A stretch of DNA of 36,626 nt from Ramlibacter humi (GCF_004681975.1 NZ_SMLK01000013.1:1-36626), one strand, 5' to 3'; numbered from the stretch's first letter, positions 16,060 through 25,551 are shown. Notes: generated from the letters alone by a model not told the origin. A program made the numbers and translations.

Positions 16060-17049
16060 CTACCGGAAGCCCAGGCGGCGCCGGACCAGCTTCACCAGGC
16101 CGGCCACGCCCGCGGGCATGAGGTACATGAATGCGATCAGGAACACGCCGTAGATGGCCCACGGCGCGGCTTTGGAAATCTGGTCGGCGACGTTGGGCAC
16201 GAACTGGATGAACAGCGCGCCGTAGAACGCCCCCGAGATGGAAGCCAGCCCGCCCACCACCACGCCCACCAGCAGCGTGAGCGACAGGAAGATGGTGAAC
16301 GAGTCGGGCGAGGCGAACTGCACCGCGATGGCCGACAGCGCGCCCGCCACGCCGGTGTACATGGCCGACACGCCGAAGGTCAGCGACTTGTACAGCGCGG
16401 TGTTCACGCCCATGGCCTGTGCCGCGGTGGGCTGGTCGCGGATGGCCACCAGCGCGCGGCCCACGCGGCCGCGCAGCAGGTTCCAGCCGGCCACGAACAG
16501 CAGCAGCGTCCACGCCAGGGTGAAGAAGTACAGCCACTGGTCCTGGTTGAGGGCGGCAGCCCAGCCGGGCGGGTCGGGCTTGATGATCACCACCCCCATG
16601 CTGCCGCCGGTCCAGTGCTCCAGCCCCTTGTATTTCAGGATCTGCGGCATGGCCACGCCCAGCGCGAAAGTCGCCAGCGCCAGGTACAGGCCTTCCAGCC
16701 GCAGCGCGGGCAACCCGAACAGGAAGCCCGCCACCAGGCACGCCAAACCCGCGATGGGAATGGTGGCCCAGTACGGCAGGTCGCCCTTGTCCATCAGGAT
16801 GGCCGCGGCGTACGCGCCGATGGCGAAGAACGCGCCGTGCCCCAGCGAGATCTGGCCGTTGTAGCCGGTCAGCATGTTCAGCCCGAGCAGCGCGATGGCG
16901 TAGGCCAGCGCCAGCGTGAGCTGGAACACGCGGTAGTTGCCCAGCACGAAAGGCAGCACGCACGCGAGCACCAGCAGCACCACGAGAGCGATGACCTGCT
17001 TGCGCGAAAAGCCGGGCATGGCGGCGAGTTGGCGGTTGGCGGTTTCCAT
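16060..17049 (-). CDS. livM: Branched-chain-type ABC transporter permease LivM
   Basis: A 329-aa inner-membrane permease. The conserved LivM block LLGLNMLTGYNGQISLGHGAFFAIGAYAAA is present (shown here as family segment NGQISLGHGAFFAIGAY at about 64-80), as is the late loop GRALVAIRDQPTAAQAMGVN, which contacts the ATPases. About eight to ten membrane helices are expected. It pairs with LivH to form the channel. Start at 17049 lies only two bases after the livH stop, with GAGGG upstream, so the two are co-translated. The 63-base gap to the binding-protein gene is unremarkable. Confidence 0.92.
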   Translation of the reverse strand: METANRQLAAMPGFSRKQVIALVVLLVLACVLPFVLGNYRVFQLTLALAYAIALLGLNMLTGYNGQISLGHGAFFAIGAYAAAILMDKGDLPYWATIPIAGLACLVAGFLFGLPALRLEGLYLALATFALGVAMPQILKYKGLEHWTGGSMGVVIIKPDPPGWAAALNQDQWLYFFTLAWTLLLFVAGWNLLRGRVGRALVAIRDQPTAAQAMGVNTALYKSLTFGVSAMYTGVAGALSAIAVQFASPDSFTIFLSLTLLVGVVVGGLASISGAFYGALFIQFVPNVADQISKAAPWAIYGVFLIAFMYLMPAGVAGLVKLVRRRLGFR

Positions 17050-17051
17050 CG

Positions 17052-17924
17052 TCACACCCTCGCCACGTGCACCTTGCCGAACAGCCCCGAAGGCCGCACC
17101 ACCAGCACCGCGATGATGATGATCAACGCGACGGTCAGCTTGAGTTCCGTGCCCAGGTACAGGCCGACCACGTTCTCCAGCACGCCGACCAGGAAGCCGC
17201 CGAGCACCGCGCCGCCGGGGCTGTCGATGCCGCCCAGCAGCGCCCCCGCGAAGGCATACAGCAGGATGCCGCCGAACATGTTGGGCTCCAGGAACACCAC
17301 CGGCGCCACCATGATCCCCGCCACCGCGCCGATGGCCGACGCCAGGCCCCAACCCAGCGCCAGCATCCAGCTCACGCGCACGCCCACCAAGCGGCTGGAC
17401 ACCGGGTTCTGCGCCGCCGCGCGCATGGCCAGGCCCAGCGGCGTGAAGCGGAAGAACGCGAACACCAGCCCCAGCACGATGAGCGTCACCGCCATCGAGC
17501 CCAGCTCGTGCGGCGACAACCACTGGTCGCCCGCGGGCGGCGCCGCGCCCTGGAACGGGCTGGGGAACGGCTTGATCGTGTACGTGTAGATCCAGCCGGC
17601 CACGCTGTTGAAGATGGCCAGCAGGCCGATGAAGACGATGACCACCGACAGCACCGGCGCGTTCTCCACCGGCCGCATGATCACGCGCTGGATCACCACG
17701 CCGGCGGCAAAGGCGATGCCCACGGTGAGGAAGAACGCGGCCCAGTACGGCAGCCCGGCCTGCAGCAGCGACCAGGCGATGTAGGTGGCGAACATCGCCA
17801 TCTCGCCCTGGGCGAAGTTCACCAGGTGCGTGGCCTGGTAGATCATCACCAGCGCCAGCGCCACGCTGGCATAGATGCCCCCGGTGGCCAGGCCCGCCAG
17901 GATCTGGTGCAGCAGCAGGTCCAC
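17052..17924 (-). CDS. livH: Branched-chain-type ABC transporter permease LivH
   Basis: A 290-aa inner-membrane permease with the LivH opening LLLHQILAGLATGGIYASVA, the VNFAQGEMAMFATYIAW motif near 35-51, and the EAA-like loop TPLGLAMRAAAQNPVSSRLVG. The C-terminus PGGAVLGGFLVGVLENV is also typical. Eight helices are expected. It is two bases ahead of livM and 13 bases after livF, consistent with a single transcript. Confidence 0.93.
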   Translation of the reverse strand: MDLLLHQILAGLATGGIYASVALALVMIYQATHLVNFAQGEMAMFATYIAWSLLQAGLPYWAAFFLTVGIAFAAGVVIQRVIMRPVENAPVLSVVIVFIGLLAIFNSVAGWIYTYTIKPFPSPFQGAAPPAGDQWLSPHELGSMAVTLIVLGLVFAFFRFTPLGLAMRAAAQNPVSSRLVGVRVSWMLALGWGLASAIGAVAGIMVAPVVFLEPNMFGGILLYAFAGALLGGIDSPGGAVLGGFLVGVLENVVGLYLGTELKLTVALIIIIAVLVVRPSGLFGKVHVARV

Positions 17925-17937
17925 GCGTGCGCCTCCT

Positions 17938-18654
17938 TCAATAACCCAGGTACGAGCGGCGCACCGCTTCGTCGTTGCGGATGGATTCGGCGCTGCCGCT
18001 GATGACCACGCGGCCCGTCTCCAGCAGGTAGGCGTGGTCGGCCAGCTTCAACGCCAGCGAAGCGTTCTGCTCCACCAGCAGCATGCTGGTGCCTTCGGTC
18101 CTGCTGATCTCGCCGAAGATCTCGAAGATCTCCTGCACGATGCGCGGCGCCAGCCCGAACGAGGGCTCGTCCAGCAGCAGCAATTTCGGCCTGAGCATCA
18201 GCGCGCGCGACACCGCCAGCATCTGCTGCTCGCCGCCCGACAGGGTGCCGGCCTGCTGGCGCAGCCGCTCCTTCAGGCGAGGGAAATAGCCGTACATGCG
18301 CTCGAAGTCCTGTTGCACCTGCTGCCGGTCCTTGCGCGTGTAGGCGCCCAGGCGCAGGTTCTCTTCGACGGTGAGGTTGAGGAAAGTGCCGCGCCCGTCC
18401 GGCACGTGGGCCACGCCCAGCCGCACGATGTCTTCGGTGGCCTTGCCGTCGATGCGCTGGCCCTCCAGCCGCACCTCGCCCTGCGTCTTCACCATGCCGC
18501 ACATGGCGCGCAGCGTGGTGGTCTTGCCCGCGCCGTTGGCGCCCAGGATGGTGGTGATGCCGCCCTGCTTCACCTCGAAGGCGATGCCGTGCAGCACCTT
18601 GGTGGGGCCGTACTGCGCGTGGAGGTTCGTGACCTGCAGCAGAGGGGCACTCAT
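17938..18654 (-). CDS. livF: Branched-chain-type ABC transporter ATPase LivF
   Basis: A 238-aa ATPase. Walker A LGANGAGKTT (38-46), signature LSGGEQQM, Walker B LLLLDEPSFGLAP, and H-loop region MLLVEQN are all present. The SFGLAP after Walker B is the usual LivF variant. It powers transport together with LivG. The spacing to livH is 13 bases. The 109-base gap to livG is filled by a dispersed palindromic repeat, an unusual interruption of an otherwise tight operon. Confidence 0.93.
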   Translation of the reverse strand: MSAPLLQVTNLHAQYGPTKVLHGIAFEVKQGGITTILGANGAGKTTTLRAMCGMVKTQGEVRLEGQRIDGKATEDIVRLGVAHVPDGRGTFLNLTVEENLRLGAYTRKDRQQVQQDFERMYGYFPRLKERLRQQAGTLSGGEQQMLAVSRALMLRPKLLLLDEPSFGLAPRIVQEIFEIFGEISRTEGTSMLLVEQNASLALKLADHAYLLETGRVVISGSAESIRNDEAVRRSYLGY

Positions 18655-18670
18655 ACCCGCCGCCTCACAG

Positions 18671-18755
18671 CGTCATCCCCGCGAAGGCGGGGATCCATGG
18701 CTCCCCCAGGGCCGCCGCATGGAAGCCATGGATTCCCGCCTTCGCGGGAATGACG
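18671..18755. repeat. Dispersed bipartite palindromic repeat, copy B, inside the liv operon
   Basis: Left arm CGTCATCCCCGCGAAGGCGG, right arm CCGCCTTCGCGGGAATGACG-like, with a centre holding ATCCATGG and CCATGGAT. Same layout as the copies at 4927, 23300 and 32999. It separates livG from livF and could act as an attenuator or RNase barrier between them. Confidence 0.85.
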
Positions 18756-18763
18756 GAGCTTGT

Positions 18764-19546
<783 letters not shown>

Positions 19547-19681
19547 GTCTTTTTGTTCGGGCTTGCGTCTTGAGACGCGCGTTTATCGCTTTGCGTTCGG
19601 TGCACCGGCACCCGTGGAAACCCGGCGGCTTGTCGCTTGGGCGTCAAACGCTTGCGGCACTGCAACAAGCCCGTCGGCAAC

Positions 19682-21310
19682 TCAGCGCGGGAACCGCTCG
19701 CGCAGCTTCAGCTTCCAGAACTTGCCGGTCGATGTTCTCGGCACCGCATCGAGCCACTCGTAGCGATCCGGCAGCTGCCACTTCGCGAAGCCGCTCTTCA
19801 GCAGGTGCGCGTTCAGGTCTTCGGCCGTCACCTCCTGGTTCGGCTTCTTCACCACGCAGGCCAGCGGCCGCTCGCTCCACTTCTCGTCGGGGATGGCGAT
19901 CACCGCGGCTTCGGCGACGGCGGGGTGCGCCATCACGGCGTTCTCCAGGTCCACCGAGCTGATCCACTCGCCGCCCGACTTGATCAGGTCCTTGGTGCGG
20001 TCGCTGATGCGCACGAAGCCCAGCGCGTCGACCGATGCGACGTCGCCGGTGCGCAGCCAGCCGTCGCCGGTGAATTTCTCGCGCTCGCGCGGCACCTCGT
20101 GGTAGCTGCCGGTGATGAAGGGGCCGCGCACCTGGATCTCGCCCACGCTCTTGCCGTCCCACGCCTCGTCGCCTTCGTCGCCACGCACTCGCAGTTCGAC
20201 CAGCGGCACCGGCACACCGGCCATGGCGGCCCGGCGGTAGCGCTCGTCCATGCCGGCCCCTCGCAGCTCCGCGCGCGGATACGAGATGGTGCAGACGGGC
20301 GAGGTCTCCGTCATGCCCCAGCCCTGCAGGATCCAGATGCCGTGCTTGTCGAAAGCGCGGATCAGCGACTCGGGCACCGCCGCGCCCCCCACCAGCGACT
20401 TCATGCCCTGCGGCAGCTTCCAGCGGCCCCTGTTCGGCGATCCCTCGGACAACGATGCTTCGTAGGCCTGGATCAACCCCATCCATATGGTCGGCACGCC
20501 CAGCGCCAGCGTGGGCGGCTCCTGCTGCATCAGGTCGAGCAGGTCGTCGGGGTGCAGGTGCGGCCCGGGGAACACCATCTTCACGCCCATCATCACGGCG
20601 CCATACGGCATGCCCCAGCTGTTGGCGTGGAACATGGGCGTGACCGGCAGCACGACGTCGGTGCCGCGCAGGCCCCAGAAGTCGCCCAGGCTGGCCACCA
20701 ATGTGTGCAGCACCGTGGAGCGGTGCGAGTACGCCACGCCCTTGGGCCGGCCGGTCGTGCCGGACGTGTAGCACATGGCGATGGGATCGTTCTCGTCGTG
20801 CGGCGCGTACTCGAAGCCGTCCGGGTCCGCGCGATCCAGCCATGCTTCGTAGTTCTCGAAACCTTCCGGCACCGGCTGGCCGGAGAAGGGGAACACGATC
20901 ACCTTCTCGAAGGCATGCGCGCCCGCGAATTGCCTGTAGAGCGGCAGCAGCACGTCGTCGACGACCAGGAAGCGGTCGTTCGCGTGCCCCGCGATCCAGC
21001 CGATCTCTTCCGGCGACAGCCGCAGGTTCAGCGTGTGCATCACGCCGCCCGCGGCCGGGATACCGAAGTAGCACTCCAGGTGGGCGTGGTGGTTCCAGCA
21101 GAGCGTCGCGACGCGGTCGCCCTTCTTCAGGCCCGCCTTCTGCAGCGCGCTGGCGAGCGCGCGCGTGCGCCGGTAGAACTCGCCATAGGTGTGCCGCTTC
21201 AGCGACTTGTCCGGCAACCGCGAAACGATCTCGTTGCCCGCGAACAGCCGCCCCGCACGCTCCAGCAGGTGGTTCACGGACAGCGGCACGTCCATCATGG
21301 TGGTCTGCAT
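19682..21310 (-). CDS. Acyl-CoA synthetase (AMP-forming), fatty-acid/carboxylate type
   Basis: A 542-aa ANL-superfamily ligase: carboxylate + ATP + CoA give acyl-CoA + AMP. Seen: P-loop YTSGTTGRPKG (181-191), the A5-type motif GWGMTETSPV, the hinge GDGWLRTGDVAS...GFVRISDRTKDLIKSGGEW, and the catalytic Lys near 530 in TSTGKFWKLKL. Length and motifs fit the medium/long-chain-type (DMSP/fatty acid) branch. It leads the liv operon and so may activate the transported acid. Start at 21310 has AAGGAG seven bases upstream. The frame remains open up to 21448, but that extension runs into a large inverted repeat and is rejected. Substrate cannot be told from sequence. Confidence 0.9.
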   Translation of the reverse strand: MQTTMMDVPLSVNHLLERAGRLFAGNEIVSRLPDKSLKRHTYGEFYRRTRALASALQKAGLKKGDRVATLCWNHHAHLECYFGIPAAGGVMHTLNLRLSPEEIGWIAGHANDRFLVVDDVLLPLYRQFAGAHAFEKVIVFPFSGQPVPEGFENYEAWLDRADPDGFEYAPHDENDPIAMCYTSGTTGRPKGVAYSHRSTVLHTLVASLGDFWGLRGTDVVLPVTPMFHANSWGMPYGAVMMGVKMVFPGPHLHPDDLLDLMQQEPPTLALGVPTIWMGLIQAYEASLSEGSPNRGRWKLPQGMKSLVGGAAVPESLIRAFDKHGIWILQGWGMTETSPVCTISYPRAELRGAGMDERYRRAAMAGVPVPLVELRVRGDEGDEAWDGKSVGEIQVRGPFITGSYHEVPREREKFTGDGWLRTGDVASVDALGFVRISDRTKDLIKSGGEWISSVDLENAVMAHPAVAEAAVIAIPDEKWSERPLACVVKKPNQEVTAEDLNAHLLKSGFAKWQLPDRYEWLDAVPRTSTGKFWKLKLRERFPR

Positions 21311-21392
21311 GGGCACTCCTTGTGGTCGGTGCCGCCATTGCAGCCGCAGCGGGGCACGCACGGCACTGCGGGAAACCATGAGGAAGTCGGGA

Positions 21393-21518
21393 GCGGACAC
21401 CCTTACGCAGAGGACGCAGAGGAAACGCAGAGGACGCAGAAAGAACAAAGAAGAACTTCAGAAGGTTTCCTCTGCGTTCTCTGCGTTTCCTCTGCGTCCT
21501 CTGCGTAAGGGTGTCCGC
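21393..21518. repeat. 126-bp inverted repeat with internal ACGCAGAGG tandem units
   Basis: The left arm begins GCGGACACCCTTACGCAGAG at 21393 and the right arm ends with its exact complement at 21518. About 48 bp pair with a single mismatch, around a roughly 30-base A/G-rich centre. Within each arm the unit ACGCAGAGG recurs about four times at 9- or 11-base spacing. It fills half of the 253-bp divergent promoter region between the acyl-CoA ligase and the dehydratase genes, 82 bases from the former start and 45 from the latter. It can form a long hairpin or cruciform. Confidence 0.9.
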
Positions 21519-21563
21519 ATTCGCAGCGTCACAATGCTCCACCGACCTGCCCACCAGCCACCG

Positions 21564-23294
21564 ATGAGCTCCGACCCCCAAGACCCCACCGGCATGCGCC
21601 GCGGCCTCACCAGTTACGGCGACGCCGGGTTCTCGCTCTTCCTGCGCAAGGCCTTCATCAAGGGCGCGGGCTACAGCGACAGCGCGCTCGACCGGCCCGT
21701 CATCGGCATCGCCGACACGGGCAGCGGCTACAACCCCTGCCACGGCAACATGCCGCAGCTGCTGGAGGCGGTGGAACGCGGGATCATGCTGGCCGGCGGC
21801 CTGCCGGTGCGCTTTCCGACCATCTCGCTGCACGAGAGCTTCGCGCACCCGACCAGCATGTACCTGCGCAACCTGATGGCGATCGACACGGAGGAGATGC
21901 TCCGCGCGCAGCCGATGGACGCGGTGGTGCTGATCGGCGGTTGCGACAAGACGGTGCCCGCGCAGCTGATGGGCGCGGCTTCGGCGGGCGGTCCCGCGGT
22001 GCAGCTGATCACGGGGTCGATGCTCACGGGTTCGCATCGCGGCGAGCGCGTGGGCGCGTGCACCGACTGCCGCCGCTACTGGGCGCGCTTCCGCGCCGGC
22101 GGCGTGGACGACGCCGAGATCGCGGCGGTGAACGACCAGCTGGTGCCCAGCGTCGGCACCTGCTCGGTGATGGGAACGGCCAGCACCATGGCGACCATCG
22201 CGGAAGCGCTGGGCATGACGGTGCCCGGCGGCGCCACGCCGCCCGCGGTCACGGCCGACCGCATGCGTGTGGCCGAGGCCAGTGGCGCGGCCGCGGTGAA
22301 CGCCGCCAAGCAGCGCATCACCATCGACCGCATCCTCACTCCCGAAGCTTTCGAGAACGCGCTGCGCGTGCTGCTGGCCATCGGCGGCTCCACCAACGCC
22401 GTGGTGCACCTCGCCGCCATCATGGGCCGCCGGGGCCTGTCGCTGGACCTGCAGGCGCTGGACCGCATGGGCCGCGAGACGCCGGTGCTGATCGACCTGA
22501 AGCCCTCGGGCCAGCACTACATGGAAGACTTCCACGCGGCCGGTGGCGTGGCCACGTTGCTGCGGGAGCTGAAACCGCTGCTGCACCTCCAGGCCATGAC
22601 CATCACCGGCCGCACGCTGGGCGAGGAGCTGGATCGCGCACCACCGCCTTTCTCGCAGGACGTGGTCAAGCCTTTGTCCAAGCCGCTCCATGCACAGGGC
22701 GGCATCGCCGTGCTTCAGGGCAACCTGGCGCCGGGCGGCGCGATCATCAAGCAGTCAGCCGCGGACCCCAAGCTGATGGAACACGAAGGCCGCGCCGTGG
22801 TGTTCGAGAACGCGGCGGACCTGGCCGAGCGCATCGACGGCGACGGCCTCGACGTGAATGCCGACGACATCCTGGTGCTGAAGAACATCGGCCCCAAAGG
22901 CGCGCCCGGCATGCCCGAAGCGGGCTACCTGCCGATCCCGCGCAAGCTGGCGCGCGCGGGCGTGAAGGACATGGTGCGCATCTCGGACGGCCGCATGAGC
23001 GGCACCGCGTTCGGCACCATCGTGCTGCATGTCACGCCGGAATCGGCCGTGGGCGGACCGCTGGCTTACGTGAGGACCGGGGATCGCATCCGGTTGTCGG
23101 TGGGCAAGCGTGAGTTGATGCTGCTGGTCGCGGAGGAGGAACTGGAGAAACGCAGACAGGCCTCGCCGGTAAGTGAGCCGGCTGCGGAACGCGGGTATCG
23201 GAAGCTGTTCCTGGCAACGGTCACGCAGGCGGACAGGGGCGTGGACTTCGATTTCCTGCAGCCGGCGGCGACCGGAAAAGTCCCTCGCACCTGA
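21564..23294 (+). CDS. IlvD/Edd-family dehydratase, probably sugar-acid (arabinonate-type)
   Basis: A 576-aa iron-sulfur dehydratase. Candidate cluster ligands are Cys59 (NPCHGN), Cys127 (GGCDKT) and Cys200 (GTCSVMG), a spacing that, as I recall, matches the [2Fe-2S] L-arabinonate dehydratase. Other landmarks are IGGSTNAVVHLAA, SGQHYMEDFHAAGG and the C-terminal SDGRMSGTAFGT with the catalytic Ser. It would dehydrate a sugar acid (arabinonate, xylonate or similar) to a 2-keto-3-deoxy acid. The short length (true DHAD IlvD is about 560-620 aa) and no ilv neighbours make valine synthesis less likely. Start at 21564 is uncertain: ATG at 21534 adds ten residues, and neither has a ribosome site. 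Confidence 0.82.
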   Translation: MSSDPQDPTGMRRGLTSYGDAGFSLFLRKAFIKGAGYSDSALDRPVIGIADTGSGYNPCHGNMPQLLEAVERGIMLAGGLPVRFPTISLHESFAHPTSMYLRNLMAIDTEEMLRAQPMDAVVLIGGCDKTVPAQLMGAASAGGPAVQLITGSMLTGSHRGERVGACTDCRRYWARFRAGGVDDAEIAAVNDQLVPSVGTCSVMGTASTMATIAEALGMTVPGGATPPAVTADRMRVAEASGAAAVNAAKQRITIDRILTPEAFENALRVLLAIGGSTNAVVHLAAIMGRRGLSLDLQALDRMGRETPVLIDLKPSGQHYMEDFHAAGGVATLLRELKPLLHLQAMTITGRTLGEELDRAPPPFSQDVVKPLSKPLHAQGGIAVLQGNLAPGGAIIKQSAADPKLMEHEGRAVVFENAADLAERIDGDGLDVNADDILVLKNIGPKGAPGMPEAGYLPIPRKLARAGVKDMVRISDGRMSGTAFGTIVLHVTPESAVGGPLAYVRTGDRIRLSVGKRELMLLVAEEELEKRRQASPVSEPAAERGYRKLFLATVTQADRGVDFDFLQPAATGKVPRT

Positions 23295-23299
23295 ATCCC

Positions 23300-23383
23300 T
23301 CATTCCCGCGAAGGCGGGAATGCATGGCTTCCGCTTTCGTTGAGGAAGGGAAGCCATGGGTCCCCGCCTCCGCGGGGACGACG
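23300..23383. repeat. Dispersed bipartite palindromic repeat, copy C
   Basis: Left arm TCATTCCCGCGAAGGCGGGA, right arm TCCCCGCCTCCGCGGGGACG, with central CATGGCTTCC and GGAAGCCATGG segments that pair with each other. It occupies the convergent gap between the dehydratase (ends 23294) and the Gln-rich protein gene (ends 23392), where it may serve as a bidirectional terminator. Confidence 0.85.
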
Positions 23384-23391
23384 AAGGGTTG

Positions 23392-23730
23392 TCAGCCCAT
23401 CTGCATCTGCTTCTTCAGGTTCGATGCTTCCTGGTGAGCCTGCTGCACGGCTTGCTGCGTGCGCTGGTCGACGTTGCCGGCGTTGCGGCACGCCTTCATC
23501 GCGTTGTCGGCGGCCTGCTCCAGCTGGTTCACCAGCTGCGTGCTGTCGCCGGCCTGCTGGCTCTGGCCGCCGCCCTGCATCTGCTGCTTGGCCTGGCGGG
23601 CCTGCTGGTGCAGCTGCTCGACGGCCTGCTTCAGTTCCTGCGGCACCTGGCCGGCCTGCACGGCGCTCTTGGCCTGGTCGGCGCTCTCTTCGATCTTGTC
23701 GATGCGCTGCTTCAGTTGATCTGCTTGCAT
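23392..23730 (-). CDS. Gln-rich helical small protein, unknown function
   Basis: A 112-aa protein in which about a quarter of residues (29) are Gln, with many Ala and Lys. No signal peptide, membrane helix or catalytic motif. The pattern QLKQRIDKIEESADQ, ELKQAVEQLHQQARQ and QAVQQAHQEASNLKKQ is amphipathic, suggesting a coiled-coil or helical bundle, broken by GGGQSQQAGD near the middle. A single Cys lies at KACRN. Start at 23730 is secure (AAAGGAG seven bases upstream). The leader carries the inverted repeat GGCGCC-TGGTG-GGCGCC (23762-23778). I do not recognise the family; a stress or granule-associated role would be a guess only. Confidence 0.78.
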   Translation of the reverse strand: MQADQLKQRIDKIEESADQAKSAVQAGQVPQELKQAVEQLHQQARQAKQQMQGGGQSQQAGDSTQLVNQLEQAADNAMKACRNAGNVDQRTQQAVQQAHQEASNLKKQMQMG

Positions 23731-23974
23731 GGAGGTTCTCCTTTCGTGTTGAAACAATGACGGCGCCTGGTGGGCGCCGGTCGCGGAACGGGAACCAGCA
23801 TCGCGCCATCCACGGCGATGCGGAGTCAGCGAACGCCGCGTGTTCGCGTTGCGCTGCGTCGGGCAAAAGAAGCGTGCTGCAGAGAAGGAAAGCTCAGGGC
23901 TTGGCGCGGTGCGGCGGCTGTTGCAGGGTACTCCCCAGCGAGACGCACCCGGCCCCTGACGCGACAATCCGCGG

Positions 23975-25387
23975 ATGAGCCCCACCCCATCCGCGGACAT
24001 CGCCCTCGTCGGCCTCGGCGTCATGGGCGAGAACCTCGCCCTGAACCTGCACCGCCAAGGCTTCAAGGTCGCGGGCTTCGACCTCGACGAACGCAAGCGC
24101 GACAGCTTCGCGCAGCGCACCGGCGCCACGGCGCCGCGCTCGCTGCAGGAGCTGGTGGCGTCGCTCGCCACGCCGCGCGTGCTGCTGCTGATGGTGCCCG
24201 CGGGCGCGCCGGTCGACGAAGTGCTGGCGGGCCTGCGCCCGCTGCTGGCCGCGGGCGACATCGTCATCGACGGCGGCAACACGCGCTACACCGACACGCA
24301 GCGGCGCATCGCGGAGCTGGAAGGCAGCGGCATCCTGTATGTCGGCGCCGGTGTCAGCGGCGGCGAGGAAGGCGCGCTGCGGGGGCCGGCCATCATGCCC
24401 GGCGGCGACGCCCAGGCCTGGCCGCGCATCCGCCCCATCCTGCAAGCCATCGCGGCGCGCGCGGACGACGGCGTGCCGTGCTGCGACTGGATCGGCCCCG
24501 CCGCTTCGGGCCACTTCGTGAAGATGGTGCACAACGGCATCGAGTACGCCGACATGCAGACCATCTGCGAAGCCTACTTCCTGATGCAGCAACTGCTGGG
24601 CATGCAGCCCCGCCAGATGGCCGAGGTGTTCGCGGGCTGGGGCCGGGGCGAGCTGTCCTCTTACCTGGTGGACATCACCGCCGACATCCTGGCGCGCGTG
24701 GACGAGGAGACCGGCCGCCCGCTGGTGGACCTGATCGCCGACACCGCCGAGCAGAAAGGCACCGGCAAGTGGGCCAGCCAGGCCGCGCTGGACCTGGGCG
24801 TCACCGCGCCGACCATCGCCGACGCGGTGTTCGCGCGCACCGTCAGCGCGGTGCGCGAGCAACGCGTCGCGGCTTCCGGCGTGCTGGCCGGACCGCAGGC
24901 AAGCTTCACCGGTGATGCCACCGCTTTCGTCGAGCAGGTGCGCCAGGCTTTGCTGGCCGCGAAGGTCTGCGCGTATGCGCAAGGCTTCCAGCTGATGGCC
25001 GCGGCCGACCAGGAATTCGGCTGGCAGCTGCCCTTCGGCACCATTGCCGGGCTGTGGCGCGCGGGCTGCATCATCCGCGCCAAGCTGCTGGAAGACATCC
25101 GCCGCGCCTATGCGCGCGACGCCGCGCTGCCCAACCTGCTGGTGGACGAGCACTTCGCGCAGGTGCTGGCGCGCTGCCACCAGTCGCTGCGCGACGTCGT
25201 CGCCGCTGCTGCCCGGCACGGCGTGGCCGTGCCCGCGTTCATGAGCGCGCTGGCCTACTACGACAGCTACCGCAGCGCGCGCCTGCCGGCCAACCTGCTG
25301 CAGGCGCAGCGCGACTACTTCGGCGCGCACACCTACCAGCGCCTGGACCGGCCGGGCAAGTTCCATACCAAGTGGGCGCAGGACTGA
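23975..25387 (+). CDS. gnd: 6-phosphogluconate dehydrogenase, decarboxylating
   Basis: A 470-aa enzyme of the oxidative pentose phosphate pathway: 6-phosphogluconate + NADP to ribulose-5-phosphate + CO2. Seen: Rossmann motif GLGVMGENLALN (13-24), substrate loop GVSGGEEGA (126-134), and KMVHNGIE at 183-190, with catalytic Lys183 and Glu190 at the same numbers as in the E. coli enzyme. FGTIAGLWRAGCIIR and the C-terminal R-rich tail complete the long-form dimeric type. Single gene, divergent from the Gln-rich protein gene with a 244-base gap in which I see no clear promoter. Confidence 0.95.
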   Translation: MSPTPSADIALVGLGVMGENLALNLHRQGFKVAGFDLDERKRDSFAQRTGATAPRSLQELVASLATPRVLLLMVPAGAPVDEVLAGLRPLLAAGDIVIDGGNTRYTDTQRRIAELEGSGILYVGAGVSGGEEGALRGPAIMPGGDAQAWPRIRPILQAIAARADDGVPCCDWIGPAASGHFVKMVHNGIEYADMQTICEAYFLMQQLLGMQPRQMAEVFAGWGRGELSSYLVDITADILARVDEETGRPLVDLIADTAEQKGTGKWASQAALDLGVTAPTIADAVFARTVSAVREQRVAASGVLAGPQASFTGDATAFVEQVRQALLAAKVCAYAQGFQLMAAADQEFGWQLPFGTIAGLWRAGCIIRAKLLEDIRRAYARDAALPNLLVDEHFAQVLARCHQSLRDVVAAAARHGVAVPAFMSALAYYDSYRSARLPANLLQAQRDYFGAHTYQRLDRPGKFHTKWAQD

Positions 25388-25551
25388 GCTTTTTCAAAGA
25401 GCTCACGCTCCCACAGCCGGGGAGCCAAAACACCGCTGGCTCAGCGGGCGGATTTCCTACATCAGCTTCGGCTGGCTGGACATCCGCCGGAAGCCGCCGC
25501 GCCGAAGAATCCCTTCCCACCGGCGCACCAAGCCGGGAATGGGAGCGGAAC

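Noticed and set aside
14653-17589. Plus-strand open frame of 978 codons
   Set aside because: Antisense of the binding protein and permease genes, with His/Gln/Arg-rich shadow composition.
19565-19578. Palindrome GCGTCTTGAGACGC between the ligase and livG considered as a terminator
   Set aside because: No T tract on the minus strand and a short stem; operon read-through is more likely.
21393-21518. Repeated ACGCAGAGG units considered as a CRISPR array or VNTR
   Set aside because: Units are 9-11 bases with no unique spacers and are arranged as an inverted repeat, not a direct array.
19644-22691. Minus-strand open frame of 1015 codons
   Set aside because: Alternate frame through the acyl-CoA ligase and antisense to the dehydratase; reads through the inverted repeat.
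25407-25425. Hairpin GCTCCC/GGGAGC after gnd considered as a terminator
   Set aside because: Only six pairs and followed by CAAAAC instead of T residues.
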